Both the position numbers and the translations under genes were made by a program. From positions 827,207 through 891,206 of the forward strand of contig NZ_LT593746.1 in assembly GCF_900089075.1 (NCBI RefSeq): DNA of 64,000 nt, given 5' to 3'. Within the stretch, counting starts at the first letter, position 1. Each line of letters starts with the position of its first letter. Of this stretch, positions 20,008 to 27,314 are shown in pieces. The stretch comes from Vaginella massiliensis. GTDB taxonomy: Bacteria; Bacteroidota; Bacteroidia; Flavobacteriales; Weeksellaceae. The notes beneath the pieces are model-generated. The model saw only the letters and a list, made by a program, of their open reading frames with translations. It was not told the DNA's origin and searched no databases.

Positions 20008-20365
20008 ATGAATATAGGAGCGAGCTTAAATAGAGGAAAGGAATTAAAAAAAGCTATCTCAACAGGAGGTTGCCGATTTGCTAAATATATCTCAAAAAAC
20101 GTTATCCAACATGGAGAGTGATAAAAGTAAACCTGCTATTGATTTACTTTCCAAAATGTATGAGTATTATGACTTGGATTTATATGAACTATTAGCTCAA
20201 AAAGGATTTGTTTTTCATCAGAAAAACCAACAAGATGGTGAAAATGGTATTATTCGTCATTATCACACTTCCGATAAATTAATTGAGCAATTAGAAAAAA
20301 GATTAGAAGAAAAGGATAACATAATTCGATTATTAGAAGAGAAGTTAGAGCAGTTGGACAAATAA
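20008..20365 (+). pseudogene. XRE-type helix-turn-helix regulator with a frameshift in an A-run
   Basis: From the ATG at 20008 the first 15 codons read as the start of an XRE regulator (MNIGASLNRGKELKK). Removing one A from the seven-base run at 20046-20052 joins this in frame to LSQQEVADLLNISQKTLSNMES, a full helix-turn-helix, and to the rest ending at 20365. The C-terminal 35 residues are a predicted coiled coil (EQLEKRLEEKDNIIRLLEEKLEQL). As written, only the part from 20078 is open, lacking half of the HTH. The protein would be a DNA-binding repressor. Whether the extra A is real or a sequencing error is undecided. Confidence 0.7.
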
Positions 20366-20373
20366 TTATATTA

Positions 20374-21147
20374 CTACAGTCTTTGTCTCACCGCTTCATA
20401 AACACAAATCGCAGCTGCATTGCTTACATTGAGCGAATCTACAAAGCCCAACATTGGAATTTTGATCAACACATCCGACTCATCAGCCCAAAAATCAGAT
20501 AAACCCGTGGCTTCGGTTCCCAATACAATCGCCGAAGAAGATTTGAAATCCACCTCGTACAAACTTTTGGTATTGTCTCGTAAAAAAGTAGAAACGATTT
20601 GTATGTTATTGTTTTTCAAGAAATGTAAAACTTCTTCTTTGCTACCCGAAGCGATTTGGTTGGTAAACAAAGTTCCGACCGAAGAGCGTATCACATTCGG
20701 ATTATAGAAATCAACCGTTTCGTCGCAAACTATCACGGCGTCTACATTTGCACCGTCTGCTGTACGCAAAACTGCTCCTAAATTTCCGGGTTTTTCGACC
20801 GCTTCCAAAACCAAAATCAAAGCGTTTTCGGGTAATTGGAGTTTGTGGAGTGCAACCGATTTCGTCTTATAAATGCCGATAATGCCGCCCGTCGTTTTTC
20901 TGTATGCTATTTTTTCGAAAACGGTAGCGCTGATTTCAAATTGCTTCACCTTTGGCAAAGGGTATTCGTTGGGATAAATCGATGGGCATATATAAAACTC
21001 TACCGCTTCGAAACCAGCTTTCAGTGCCAATTCATTCTCCTGAATTCCCTCGACCATAAAAACACCCTGATTTTTGCGTTCGCGAGATTTCTCTTGAAGT
21101 TTGATAATGTTTTTTATTCTCGGATTTTGAACACTTTCGATTTGCAT
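20374..21147 (-). CDS. TrmH/SpoU family RNA 2'-O-methyltransferase
   Basis: The 257-residue protein has an N-terminal L30e-like substrate domain (IKNIIKLQEKSRERKNQGVFMVEG) and a C-terminal SPOUT knot domain with the three SpoU motifs: LEAVEKPGNLGAVLRTADG, SSAIVLGTEATGLS and IPMLGFVDSLNVSNAAAICVYEAVRQR. It methylates a ribose in rRNA or tRNA using SAM. RlmB-like rRNA activity is likely, but the exact site is not given by the sequence. Confidence 0.88.
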   Translation of the reverse strand: MQIESVQNPRIKNIIKLQEKSRERKNQGVFMVEGIQENELALKAGFEAVEFYICPSIYPNEYPLPKVKQFEISATVFEKIAYRKTTGGIIGIYKTKSVALHKLQLPENALILVLEAVEKPGNLGAVLRTADGANVDAVIVCDETVDFYNPNVIRSSVGTLFTNQIASGSKEEVLHFLKNNNIQIVSTFLRDNTKSLYEVDFKSSSAIVLGTEATGLSDFWADESDVLIKIPMLGFVDSLNVSNAAAICVYEAVRQRL

Positions 21148-21240
21148 AGCGCAAAATTAACGCATTCCATTTTGCGAAACAATTAATCGGCTCATTCTCT
21201 TACAAATTTTGTAACTTTGCCAACTGAAATAAATTTTCGT

Positions 21241-22533
21241 ATGACCAAATCAGGAAAAATGGAGTTGATGGCTCCAGCAGGAAATTTCGAATCGTTGCAA
21301 GCCGCACTCGATAATGGGGCAGATTCTGTATATTTTGGGGTAGAACAGCTGAATATGCGAGCTCGTGCATCGATAAATTTCACCATGGACGATTTGTCCG
21401 AGATTGTGAAACGTTGCGAAGAGAAAGGCGTACGTTCGTACCTTACCCTCAATACTATAATTTACGATCATGATTTGTCGTTGATCAAAATTTTATTAGA
21501 CAAAGCCAAAGAAGCCAACATCACGGCAGTGATTGCTATGGATCAATCGGTAATCGCCTATGCCAGACAAATTGGAATGGAAGTGCATATTTCGACACAA
21601 ATCAATGTGACCAACATAGAGACGGTGAAGTTTTACGCGATGTTTGCCGATACCATGGTTTTGTCTCGTGAATTGAGTCTGAAACAGGTGAAAAAAATTA
21701 CCGAACAGATAGAAAAAGAACAAGTAAAAGGACCAAACGGAAATCTTGTAGAAATAGAAATTTTCGGTCACGGTGCCTTGTGTATGGCTGTTTCTGGGAA
21801 GTGCTATTTGAGTTTGCACTCGCACAACTCATCGGCAAATAGAGGAGCATGCAAGCAAAATTGTCGAAAAAAATACACCGTAATCGACCAAGAATCTGGT
21901 TTCGAAATCGAATTGGATAACGAGTATATGATGTCGCCAAAAGATTTATGCACCATGGAATTCTTAGACGAGGTGGTAGATGCAGGTGTGAAGGTACTGA
22001 AAATCGAAGGTCGTGGCCGCGCGCCAGAATACGTGGCAACGGTGATTCGCTGTTATCGTGAAGCAATAGATGCCATTGCCGACGGAACCTACTCGAAAGA
22101 AAAAGTAGACTATTGGATGGGCTTATTGCAAACCGTTTACAACCGTGGTTTTTGGTCTGGATATTATTTGGGTCAGAAATTAGGGGAATGGTCTGCTGTG
22201 CCAGGTTCTATGGCAACCCAAAAGAAAGTCTATATTGGTAAAGGTTATCACTTCTTCCCAAAAGCCAATATTGGGCAATTCACCATAGAAGCTTATGATT
22301 TGAAGGTTGGCGATACCATCTTGGTGACTGGACCAACAACTGGCGCAAAAGAAATGGTGGTGACCGAAATGATGGTCGATGATGTGAAATCTGATTTGGC
22401 AACAAAAGGGGATAGCATAACCATTCCGATGGATTTCAGAATAAGACCGTCTGATAAATTGTACAAACTGGTAAAAGTAGAACAACCTGGCACCCAGCAA
22501 AACAATGTAGAAGAAGGAGCTTATTCGCACTAA
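21241..22533 (+). CDS. Peptidase U32 family protein (TrhP/RlhA-like)
   Basis: The ATG at 21241 is preferred over a TTG 24 nt upstream. The ~430-residue protein shows MELMAPAGNFESLQAALDNGADSVYFG, GHGALCMAVSGKCYLS (the U32 signature EIFxHGAxCxxxSGxC) and the downstream cysteines RGACKQNC, which probably bind an iron-sulfur cluster. U32 family members known as TrhP and RlhA act in prephenate-dependent tRNA or rRNA uridine/cytidine hydroxylation rather than as proteases. The ferredoxin gene 13 nt downstream fits an electron-delivery partner. Confidence 0.85.
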   Translation: MTKSGKMELMAPAGNFESLQAALDNGADSVYFGVEQLNMRARASINFTMDDLSEIVKRCEEKGVRSYLTLNTIIYDHDLSLIKILLDKAKEANITAVIAMDQSVIAYARQIGMEVHISTQINVTNIETVKFYAMFADTMVLSRELSLKQVKKITEQIEKEQVKGPNGNLVEIEIFGHGALCMAVSGKCYLSLHSHNSSANRGACKQNCRKKYTVIDQESGFEIELDNEYMMSPKDLCTMEFLDEVVDAGVKVLKIEGRGRAPEYVATVIRCYREAIDAIADGTYSKEKVDYWMGLLQTVYNRGFWSGYYLGQKLGEWSAVPGSMATQKKVYIGKGYHFFPKANIGQFTIEAYDLKVGDTILVTGPTTGAKEMVVTEMMVDDVKSDLATKGDSITIPMDFRIRPSDKLYKLVKVEQPGTQQNNVEEGAYSH

Positions 22534-22546
22534 AATTTGTACATCA

Positions 22547-22777
22547 ATGGTCATCATCACCTTACAAAGAGATAAATGCGTCGGTTGTAATTATTGTTAC
22601 GAGCTGGCTCCAGAACGCTTCAGGATGTCGAAAAAAGACGGGAAATCGGTCTTGCTAAAATCGGTAGAAAAAAAAGGTTTTTTTACCCTTAAAGACCCAG
22701 ACCATAGTATTTATGACAGCTGCGAACGAGCAGCGAAGGCTTGTCCGGTAAACATTATATCAGTGAAAGAAATATAA
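22547..22777 (+). CDS. Single-cluster ferredoxin
   Basis: The 76-residue protein has CVGCNYC near the N-terminus and C...CPVN near the C-terminus, the four-Cys pattern of a one-cluster [4Fe-4S] (or [3Fe-4S]) ferredoxin. The insertion between the Cys groups is longer than in a two-cluster ferredoxin. It follows the U32 gene by 13 nt and ends at a terminator, so it is probably co-transcribed with it. Confidence 0.85.
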   Translation: MVIITLQRDKCVGCNYCYELAPERFRMSKKDGKSVLLKSVEKKGFFTLKDPDHSIYDSCERAAKACPVNIISVKEI

Positions 22778-22783
22778 AATTCG

Positions 22784-22808
22784 AACCATCCTAAGTGATG
22801 GTTTTTTT
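22784..22808 (+). terminator. Rho-independent terminator
   Basis: A short hairpin (AACCATC / GATGGTT) is followed by seven T on the plus strand, right after the ferredoxin stop. Confidence 0.7.
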
Positions 22809-22856
22809 GTGGAGTTTTAGCAAGGTTTTATGTAATTTAGTACCAAATCTTTTTCT

Positions 22857-23441
22857 ATGACCAAAAACGAGGCACGTAAATTATTTAGAATTCGTAGAAA
22901 AGCTTTTTCAGATCAAGAAGTGAATGCTAAAAGTGAAGAGATTCTTCGGTGGATTAAATCCTTCAACCTGAATGATGTAGAAGTGTTTCATATTTTTTTA
23001 CCCATCGAGAAAAATAACGAAATCAATACTTATCCGATTATCGATTATCTTTTTGAGCAAAACAAGCGCGTTGTGGTGCCAATTGTCGAAGGAACAGAGC
23101 TGTTGAATGCCGAGATAAAACCGGATTTTTCTACGACGCTCAAAGCGTTTGACATTCCAGAACCGATTGATTATCGTTTGATAGCGAGTCGAGAAATAGA
23201 TGCAGTTTTCACTCCGTTGTTTGTGGTTGATTTACAAGGGAATAGAGTAGGGTATGGTGGCGGATATTACGACCGTTTTTTTGCAGCGGCTGATTCTGAC
23301 TTTTTGAAAATTGGGCTAAGTTACTTCGAACCAATCGAGAAGATCGAAGATATTCACCTGGGCGATGTGCCGTTGGATCTGATGGTATCGCCAAGCGGAA
23401 TTGTGTCGTTCGATGCTTTGTCGTCCAAGGTTTTGAAGTAA
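22857..23441 (+). CDS. 5-formyltetrahydrofolate cyclo-ligase
   Basis: The 194-residue product has the family's N-terminal basic segment (KNEARKLFRIRRKAF) and the signature VGYGGGYYDRFF, preceded by PLFVVDLQGNR. It converts 5-formyl-THF to 5,10-methenyl-THF with ATP. Its 3' end overlaps the end of the convergent lipoprotein gene by 88 nt. Confidence 0.92.
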   Translation: MTKNEARKLFRIRRKAFSDQEVNAKSEEILRWIKSFNLNDVEVFHIFLPIEKNNEINTYPIIDYLFEQNKRVVVPIVEGTELLNAEIKPDFSTTLKAFDIPEPIDYRLIASREIDAVFTPLFVVDLQGNRVGYGGGYYDRFFAAADSDFLKIGLSYFEPIEKIEDIHLGDVPLDLMVSPSGIVSFDALSSKVLK

Positions 23442-23971
23442 AACTTAAATTCTTTTTTGAATTTGATGGGCTCCAGTTTCAGAACTGCAATAGAAATGCG
23501 GTTGTTCGACTCGACCAGTTTTTTGCTTTCGGCAAAATAGTTTACGGTATAATTTATCTTTTTTACCGTATCGCTTTGCTCTTCAAGGTTTTGAATTTTC
23601 AGGTTTTCGATCGAGGCAAATTTTACATTTTTTGCCTTCATCTCTTCCAAAATGCTTTTGATCTTCATCGAGTCTGTTTTTGGGAAATAGGTTTTCAACT
23701 GCTCCCACAACATTTGCGATACCGTAGAGTCGTTAGAATTGATCGCCAGCGTAGACAATTCGTAAAATTCGCGTAGTTTTTGTTTGCTGATGAAGTCGAT
23801 GGCTTGTGCAGAATCCATTTTAGTATTCAGTGTAGAAGCTTCGTTTTTGTACGATTTTATTTCTTCTAAATTATAATCACCAGAATAAGTTGAATCTTTC
23901 TTACAAGAGAAAATCACCATACACAGTGCGATGAGCAGGAGTTGAGAGCAGAATTTATTCATCAGTTTCAT
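23354..23971 (-). CDS. Hypothetical lipoprotein
   Basis: The 205-residue protein carries a lipoprotein signal (Cys in VIFSCKK, residue ~23). The rest is a helical, charged domain without a motif I recognise. It starts inside the end of the upstream membrane-protein gene (17-nt overlap), so the two are translationally coupled and probably work together. Its C-terminal ~29 residues overlap the 3' end of the convergent cyclo-ligase gene. Confidence 0.7.
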   Translation of the reverse strand: MKLMNKFCSQLLLIALCMVIFSCKKDSTYSGDYNLEEIKSYKNEASTLNTKMDSAQAIDFISKQKLREFYELSTLAINSNDSTVSQMLWEQLKTYFPKTDSMKIKSILEEMKAKNVKFASIENLKIQNLEEQSDTVKKINYTVNYFAESKKLVESNNRISIAVLKLEPIKFKKEFKFYFKTLDDKASNDTIPLGDTIRSNGTSPR

Positions 23972-25031
23972 CGTGTTGGATTTTGAATTTTAGTTTAACG
24001 ATTTTACCTTGTTTGTTTCGCTCCGATTCAATCAAGGTATAATTTTTTAGGGTGGTTGTTGGCAAAGTCATCAGGTTGATGTATTGCTGTTTCGATAAGA
24101 TTTCTACGCCAAATACATCGTTGTCGTATACCTGATAAATCAATGCATTGTCGTCGATCATCTGGTTGAGTTTCTTCACGCGTTCTTTCAAGTCCTTGGC
24201 AGAATTCGAATAATAATGCAACATGACTTTGTAATCGTCGGCATTCAAAACAATGTTTTCTGCTTTGGTATAATTTTTCAAATTGATTTTCAGCGTGTCT
24301 ACCTTATGATAGGGTGAGCTTACCGCCATATACAAGGTGTCTCGTGGACTCTCGAATGATACGCAACCTGTATTGGTATTCAACACCAAAGGGGTAAAAC
24401 CTTCGCGCAGAATGGTAACTTCTATGGGCGTGGTAATGCGTGAAGTACGATCCGAGTCGATGAAACAAAATTCGTAGGTAGGATCTTTGAACAGTTGAAA
24501 CGCCCCAATTGCCAATCCGCCAACCAAAATCATTATTCCTAATCCGTAGCCAAACCATTTAGACAACTTTGTTTTGGGCGTAGCCTCTACAGGACTTGGG
24601 ATAGGATTGGATTTATTTTCGATGCTTGGTTCTTCCCTCACTTCAATATTCTGCCTTGCCTCAATCGGTTCCGATTCTAGCGAGGTGGGTTGTTCGATGA
24701 GGTCTAATTTTGGTTTTTCGGGTTTGCCAAAAACTTCTACTTCTTTTTTATGCACGTACTGTGCCCAATTTCGGTAACCGCAATATTGAGCAAGCAAATT
24801 TAGCATGTCGATTCGCGGTAATTTCTTGAATTCTGATTTGAAATAGGTATAAAACCATTTTTCGCTCACCGTAGATTTGGTCTTATCCAACAAATCTTCT
24901 TGAAAAGTGGTAATGTCGACTCCTCGCCAATGGGTTACATCATTTGATTGAGCAGAATTCTCTTGCAAAAATTTTCTTGCAACCGAATCTTTCAATAAAT
25001 CGAATATTTCTTTGTCTGTGAATTTGCTCAA
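23955..25031 (-). CDS. Hypothetical single-pass membrane protein
   Basis: The 358-residue protein has a cytoplasmic-looking N-terminal part (~110 residues, with a WFYTYFKSEFKKLPRIDMLN helical region), a Pro/Glu-rich linker (residues ~110-155), one membrane helix (FGYGLGIMILVGGLAIGAFQLF, ~165-186) and a C-terminal domain of beta and helical character outside. I do not recognise the family. It is coupled to the downstream lipoprotein by a 17-nt overlap, which suggests an envelope complex. It is the last chromosomal gene before the mobile element. Confidence 0.7.
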   Translation of the reverse strand: MSKFTDKEIFDLLKDSVARKFLQENSAQSNDVTHWRGVDITTFQEDLLDKTKSTVSEKWFYTYFKSEFKKLPRIDMLNLLAQYCGYRNWAQYVHKKEVEVFGKPEKPKLDLIEQPTSLESEPIEARQNIEVREEPSIENKSNPIPSPVEATPKTKLSKWFGYGLGIMILVGGLAIGAFQLFKDPTYEFCFIDSDRTSRITTPIEVTILREGFTPLVLNTNTGCVSFESPRDTLYMAVSSPYHKVDTLKINLKNYTKAENIVLNADDYKVMLHYYSNSAKDLKERVKKLNQMIDDNALIYQVYDNDVFGVEILSKQQYINLMTLPTTTLKNYTLIESERNKQGKIVKLKFKIQHDETDE

Positions 25032-25129
25032 ACCTTCGCTTGTTTTTCTTTACAAAAGTAAAAATTATTTCCCATTGTGCTTTTGTTCTGTCAAAATAGG
25101 CTTTCTTTTTTTATTAAAAAAAGATTAAT

Positions 25130-25222
25130 TTAACCTAAAACGGTTAATAAAGAGTAGTTTACAAGAGTGGGAAGCTCTATCGGTAACGATTTAGTAATGG
25201 TGCTTACTGCACTTGCTTTCAT
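25130..25222 (-). CDS. Possible 30-codon small protein
   Basis: The frame starts ATG-AAA-GCA (MKASAVSTITK...) and encodes a short, uncharged, Ser/Thr/Leu-rich peptide. A TAnnTTTG-type box (TACATTTG, complement of 25248-25255) lies 25 nt upstream of the start, which is why it is listed. It may instead be the remnant of a longer gene or chance. No relative is recognised. Confidence 0.25.
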   Translation of the reverse strand: MKASAVSTITKSLPIELPTLVNYSLLTVLG

Positions 25223-25265
25223 TGGATTACCTTGTAAATCATTAATGCAAATGTAATAAATAATG

Positions 25266-25297
25266 GGTAAAGTACAGTTACGTACTTTACCTTTTTT
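25266..25297 (+). terminator. Terminator-like hairpin
   Basis: Arms GGTAAAGTAC and GTACTTTACC (10 nt, 6-nt loop) are followed by six T on the plus strand. No plus-strand gene lies close upstream, so what it ends is unclear; it may protect the element or the chromosome from read-through. Confidence 0.6.
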
Positions 25298-25321
25298 AAT
25301 GGTTATCCATATCCAAAAAAT

Positions 25322-25347
25322 AAAAAAAATCCCCACACTGGGGGATT
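25322..25347 (-). terminator. Terminator-like hairpin
   Basis: Arms AATCCCC/GGGGATT (7 nt) with a T-run on the minus strand. No minus-strand gene precedes it within 400 nt, so it may block transcription leaving the element toward the chromosome. Confidence 0.55.
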
Positions 25348-25444
25348 ACTGTGAGGTTTAATTCAATATTATTTCCAAATTTTGGCATATCTACAATAGA
25401 TGCAACTCCGAAACAAGTAGTGAGAACTTCTAAAAGACTATCCT

Positions 25445-26290
25445 ATGGAAATCGTGTTGAGTAAAATATTATCGAAAATTCGACATCAGGAAGATAAGCT
25501 ATCTTCCAAAATGATGGTAACGACAGACGAGGCATACCAAATGACCTTGTTCTTAAACGAAATGCTGGCTACAATAAAGGCTAAAATAATTCGGGATAAC
25601 TTTGCGAATGAACAACAGGAGATTGACTTCTTCAAGAATATCAAACCACAGGTTTTAGGAAAGCTCATTTACTACAACAAAGTATTCCGTATTGAAACTT
25701 CCTGCCCTATGAGTAAGGGTAAAATATATCATAGCTATTTTGAAAGTCAATTAAAAATTCTCAAAGCAGAATATAAAGACAGTATTTGCAATCGGGATTT
25801 TTACAGATATTACCGTGCAGGTAGAACGGACCGTGATCATAGTTATTTCAGGCTCGGACAAATCAACTATCATGAAGGGTTAAAGAGTGGCGTATTTGAA
25901 ATTGACCTTAGTTTCTCAACATATTACGATAACAAAATAGCCTATATTATAGCAAATGAATTGCTTTATACTTACCTGCTTGCCAAAATAAACCCCGGAG
26001 AAAACCCTGATATGATTTTAATGAATGGGGATACAAACAAAGATATTTCGTGGACAAATTCTCAAAATGCTCTTATTGAGCTGATATACGCCCTGTATGC
26101 TTCAAATTCCATTTCACACGGAAATATCGGTATTCGGAAAATGGCATTGATCTTTCAAGTCCTGTTCCAGACTCCATTAAAGGACATACATCATGCTTTC
26201 CATAGAATGAAAACACGAAGCGGTTCCCGAACGGCATTTTTAGACCAACTCAAAATATCCCTCGAAGAATATATGGATAAAGACCTTTAG
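25445..26290 (+). CDS. rteC: RteC family regulator of mobile-element excision
   Basis: The 281-residue protein matches the RteC family: the helical N-terminal half with NEQQEIDFFKNIKPQVLGKLIYYNKVFRIE and FYRYYRAGRTDRDHSYF, and the C-terminal SWTNSQNALIELIYALYASNSI winged-helix-like part. In CTnDOT, RteC activates the xis2c-xis2d-orf3-exc operon; here exactly that gene order follows. The gene ends at its own terminator. A second RteC paralogue lies at 40.7-41.6 kb. Confidence 0.9.
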   Translation: MEIVLSKILSKIRHQEDKLSSKMMVTTDEAYQMTLFLNEMLATIKAKIIRDNFANEQQEIDFFKNIKPQVLGKLIYYNKVFRIETSCPMSKGKIYHSYFESQLKILKAEYKDSICNRDFYRYYRAGRTDRDHSYFRLGQINYHEGLKSGVFEIDLSFSTYYDNKIAYIIANELLYTYLLAKINPGENPDMILMNGDTNKDISWTNSQNALIELIYALYASNSISHGNIGIRKMALIFQVLFQTPLKDIHHAFHRMKTRSGSRTAFLDQLKISLEEYMDKDL

Positions 26291-26311
26291 CTAAATTAAA
26301 ACAGTAAGTTC

Positions 26312-26343
26312 AAAGCAGTACACAAAATGTACTGCTTTTTCTT
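26312..26343 (+). terminator. Rho-independent terminator of rteC
   Basis: Arms AAAGCAGTAC and GTACTGCTTT (7-nt loop) are followed by T on the plus strand, 22 nt after the rteC stop. Confidence 0.8.
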
Positions 26344-26353
26344 TGCCCATATC

Positions 26354-26530
26354 TGCCAATTGGCAAAACCTCCATATCAAGACCAAAATTCCTGTCTGAT
26401 TTCCGTAAAACCATTATTAAACAAGGGTTTCCCCTAATTACAAAAATTTTCAAAAAAATGCCAAACCAATTGGTAAGGATTGGCGGACAAACTCTGCCAC
26501 CCTTACCAATTTTGCAGAGTGAACTTTAAA
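26354..26530 (+). promoter_or_regulatory. Candidate RteC-controlled region upstream of the excision operon
   Basis: This 250-nt intergenic stretch holds two perfect palindromes with the same core, TGCCAATTGGCA (26354-26365) and ACCAATTGGT (26465-26474), plus single half-sites (GGATTGGC near 26477, ACCAATTTT near 26504). An inverted repeat ACTCTGC/GCAGAGT flanks the last half-site. AGTGAACTTTAAA (26518-26530) recurs upstream of the orf3-like gene. RteC is known to bind inverted half-sites here in CTnDOT, so these are candidates; the sequence identity with CTnDOT sites was not checked. Confidence 0.4.
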
Positions 26531-26540
26531 AAACTATGCA

Positions 26541-26900
26541 ATGAAAATCATAACCATTGAAGAAGAAGCGTGGAAACAGCTAAACAGTCGTATCAATGCT
26601 ATTGCTGATTATCTGAAAAGGCAGGAAGATACAAGCTATGATGACCTGTGGCTCAATAACCACGAGGTATGCCAATACCTGCACATCAGCGAAAAGACCT
26701 TGTGGCGTATGCGTACCAAAGGCGAGATCACCTATTCAAAAATCTACGGGCAGTACTTCTATACTGTTGGAGCAATTAAAGAGATGCTCAATGCTAATGC
26801 TGTACAGAGTAGTGATGAATACGTGCAGGAACTTATGGCAAAAGGCAAAAGCTATATCGAAAAAGGCAGGAAACTAAAGAGTGATAAAAAACAGGTATGA
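26541..26900 (+). CDS. Excisionase-like helix-turn-helix protein (Xis2c position)
   Basis: The 119-residue protein has a central MerR/excisionase-type HTH (LWLNNHEVCQYLHISEKTLWRMRTKGEITYSKIYGQYFY, residues ~38-77) between two helical arms. It sits first in the operon, like xis2c in CTnDOT, where such proteins bind att DNA and direct excision. The name is based on order and fold, not on a measured identity. Confidence 0.8.
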   Translation: MKIITIEEEAWKQLNSRINAIADYLKRQEDTSYDDLWLNNHEVCQYLHISEKTLWRMRTKGEITYSKIYGQYFYTVGAIKEMLNANAVQSSDEYVQELMAKGKSYIEKGRKLKSDKKQV

Positions 26901-26920
26901 ACCTTTAAAAATATATCCCT

Positions 26921-27229
26921 ATGAATATTGACAGAATAGAATTTTTAGCGTGGATGGAACGTATAATGGAACGATTTGATATGCTGGACGACCATATTGA
27001 TAATTTGAAAAAGAAACGCAACAGCATTGATGGTGAAGAGCTTTTGGATAATCAGGACTTGCTTCAAATGCTGAAAATCAGCAATCGTTCCCTGCAGCGG
27101 TATCGCTCCATCGGTAAACTTCCCTATTATACTATTAGCGGAAAACTGTATTACAAGCTATCCGATGTGCATCAGTTCATAAGAGAGAGCTTTAACCCTC
27201 CCACAACTAAAATGAACGCCAATAAGTGA
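26921..27229 (+). CDS. Excisionase-like helix-turn-helix protein (Xis2d position)
   Basis: The 102-residue protein has the same HTH layout as its neighbour: ELLDNQDLLQMLKISNRSLQRYRSIGKLPYYTISGKLYYKLSDVHQFI. It follows the first HTH gene by 20 nt and takes the xis2d place in the excision operon. The two are probably old duplicates. The N-terminal ~40 residues form a helical arm that may mediate pairing. Confidence 0.8.
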   Translation: MNIDRIEFLAWMERIMERFDMLDDHIDNLKKKRNSIDGEELLDNQDLLQMLKISNRSLQRYRSIGKLPYYTISGKLYYKLSDVHQFIRESFNPPTTKMNANK

Positions 27230-27232
27230 CAA

Positions 27233-27303
27233 ACACTGCCTTTGAGTGCCACTTAATGCAATGCAGTGAACGCTTCTTTTACTTTCGGCAGTGAACTTTT
27301 AAA
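27233..27303 (+). promoter_or_regulatory. Repeated GCAGTGAAC element upstream of orf3-like gene
   Basis: GCAGTGAAC occurs at 27263-27271 and 27288-27296, 25 nt apart, and ACACTGCC at 27233 is a near inverse of the second copy. AGTGAACTTTTAAA also resembles the sequence before the first HTH gene. These may be binding sites of an element regulator; no promoter boxes are certain. Confidence 0.35.
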
Positions 27304-27314
27304 TTTTTGAGATT

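Larger units (their letters stand above)
25032..25444. other. Junction region between chromosome and mobile element
   Basis: About 410 bases hold no large gene. They contain two terminator-like hairpins, one small minus-strand reading frame and one promoter-like box, described separately. The left end of the mobile element or an old insertion scar probably lies here, because the gene content changes abruptly on its two sides. No tRNA, integrase or direct repeat marking an att site was recognised. Confidence 0.5.

Noticed and set aside
25032-25444. A tRNA gene or att site at the element border
   Set aside because: No cloverleaf with conserved TψC sequence was found, and no direct repeat with a partner in the window was seen.
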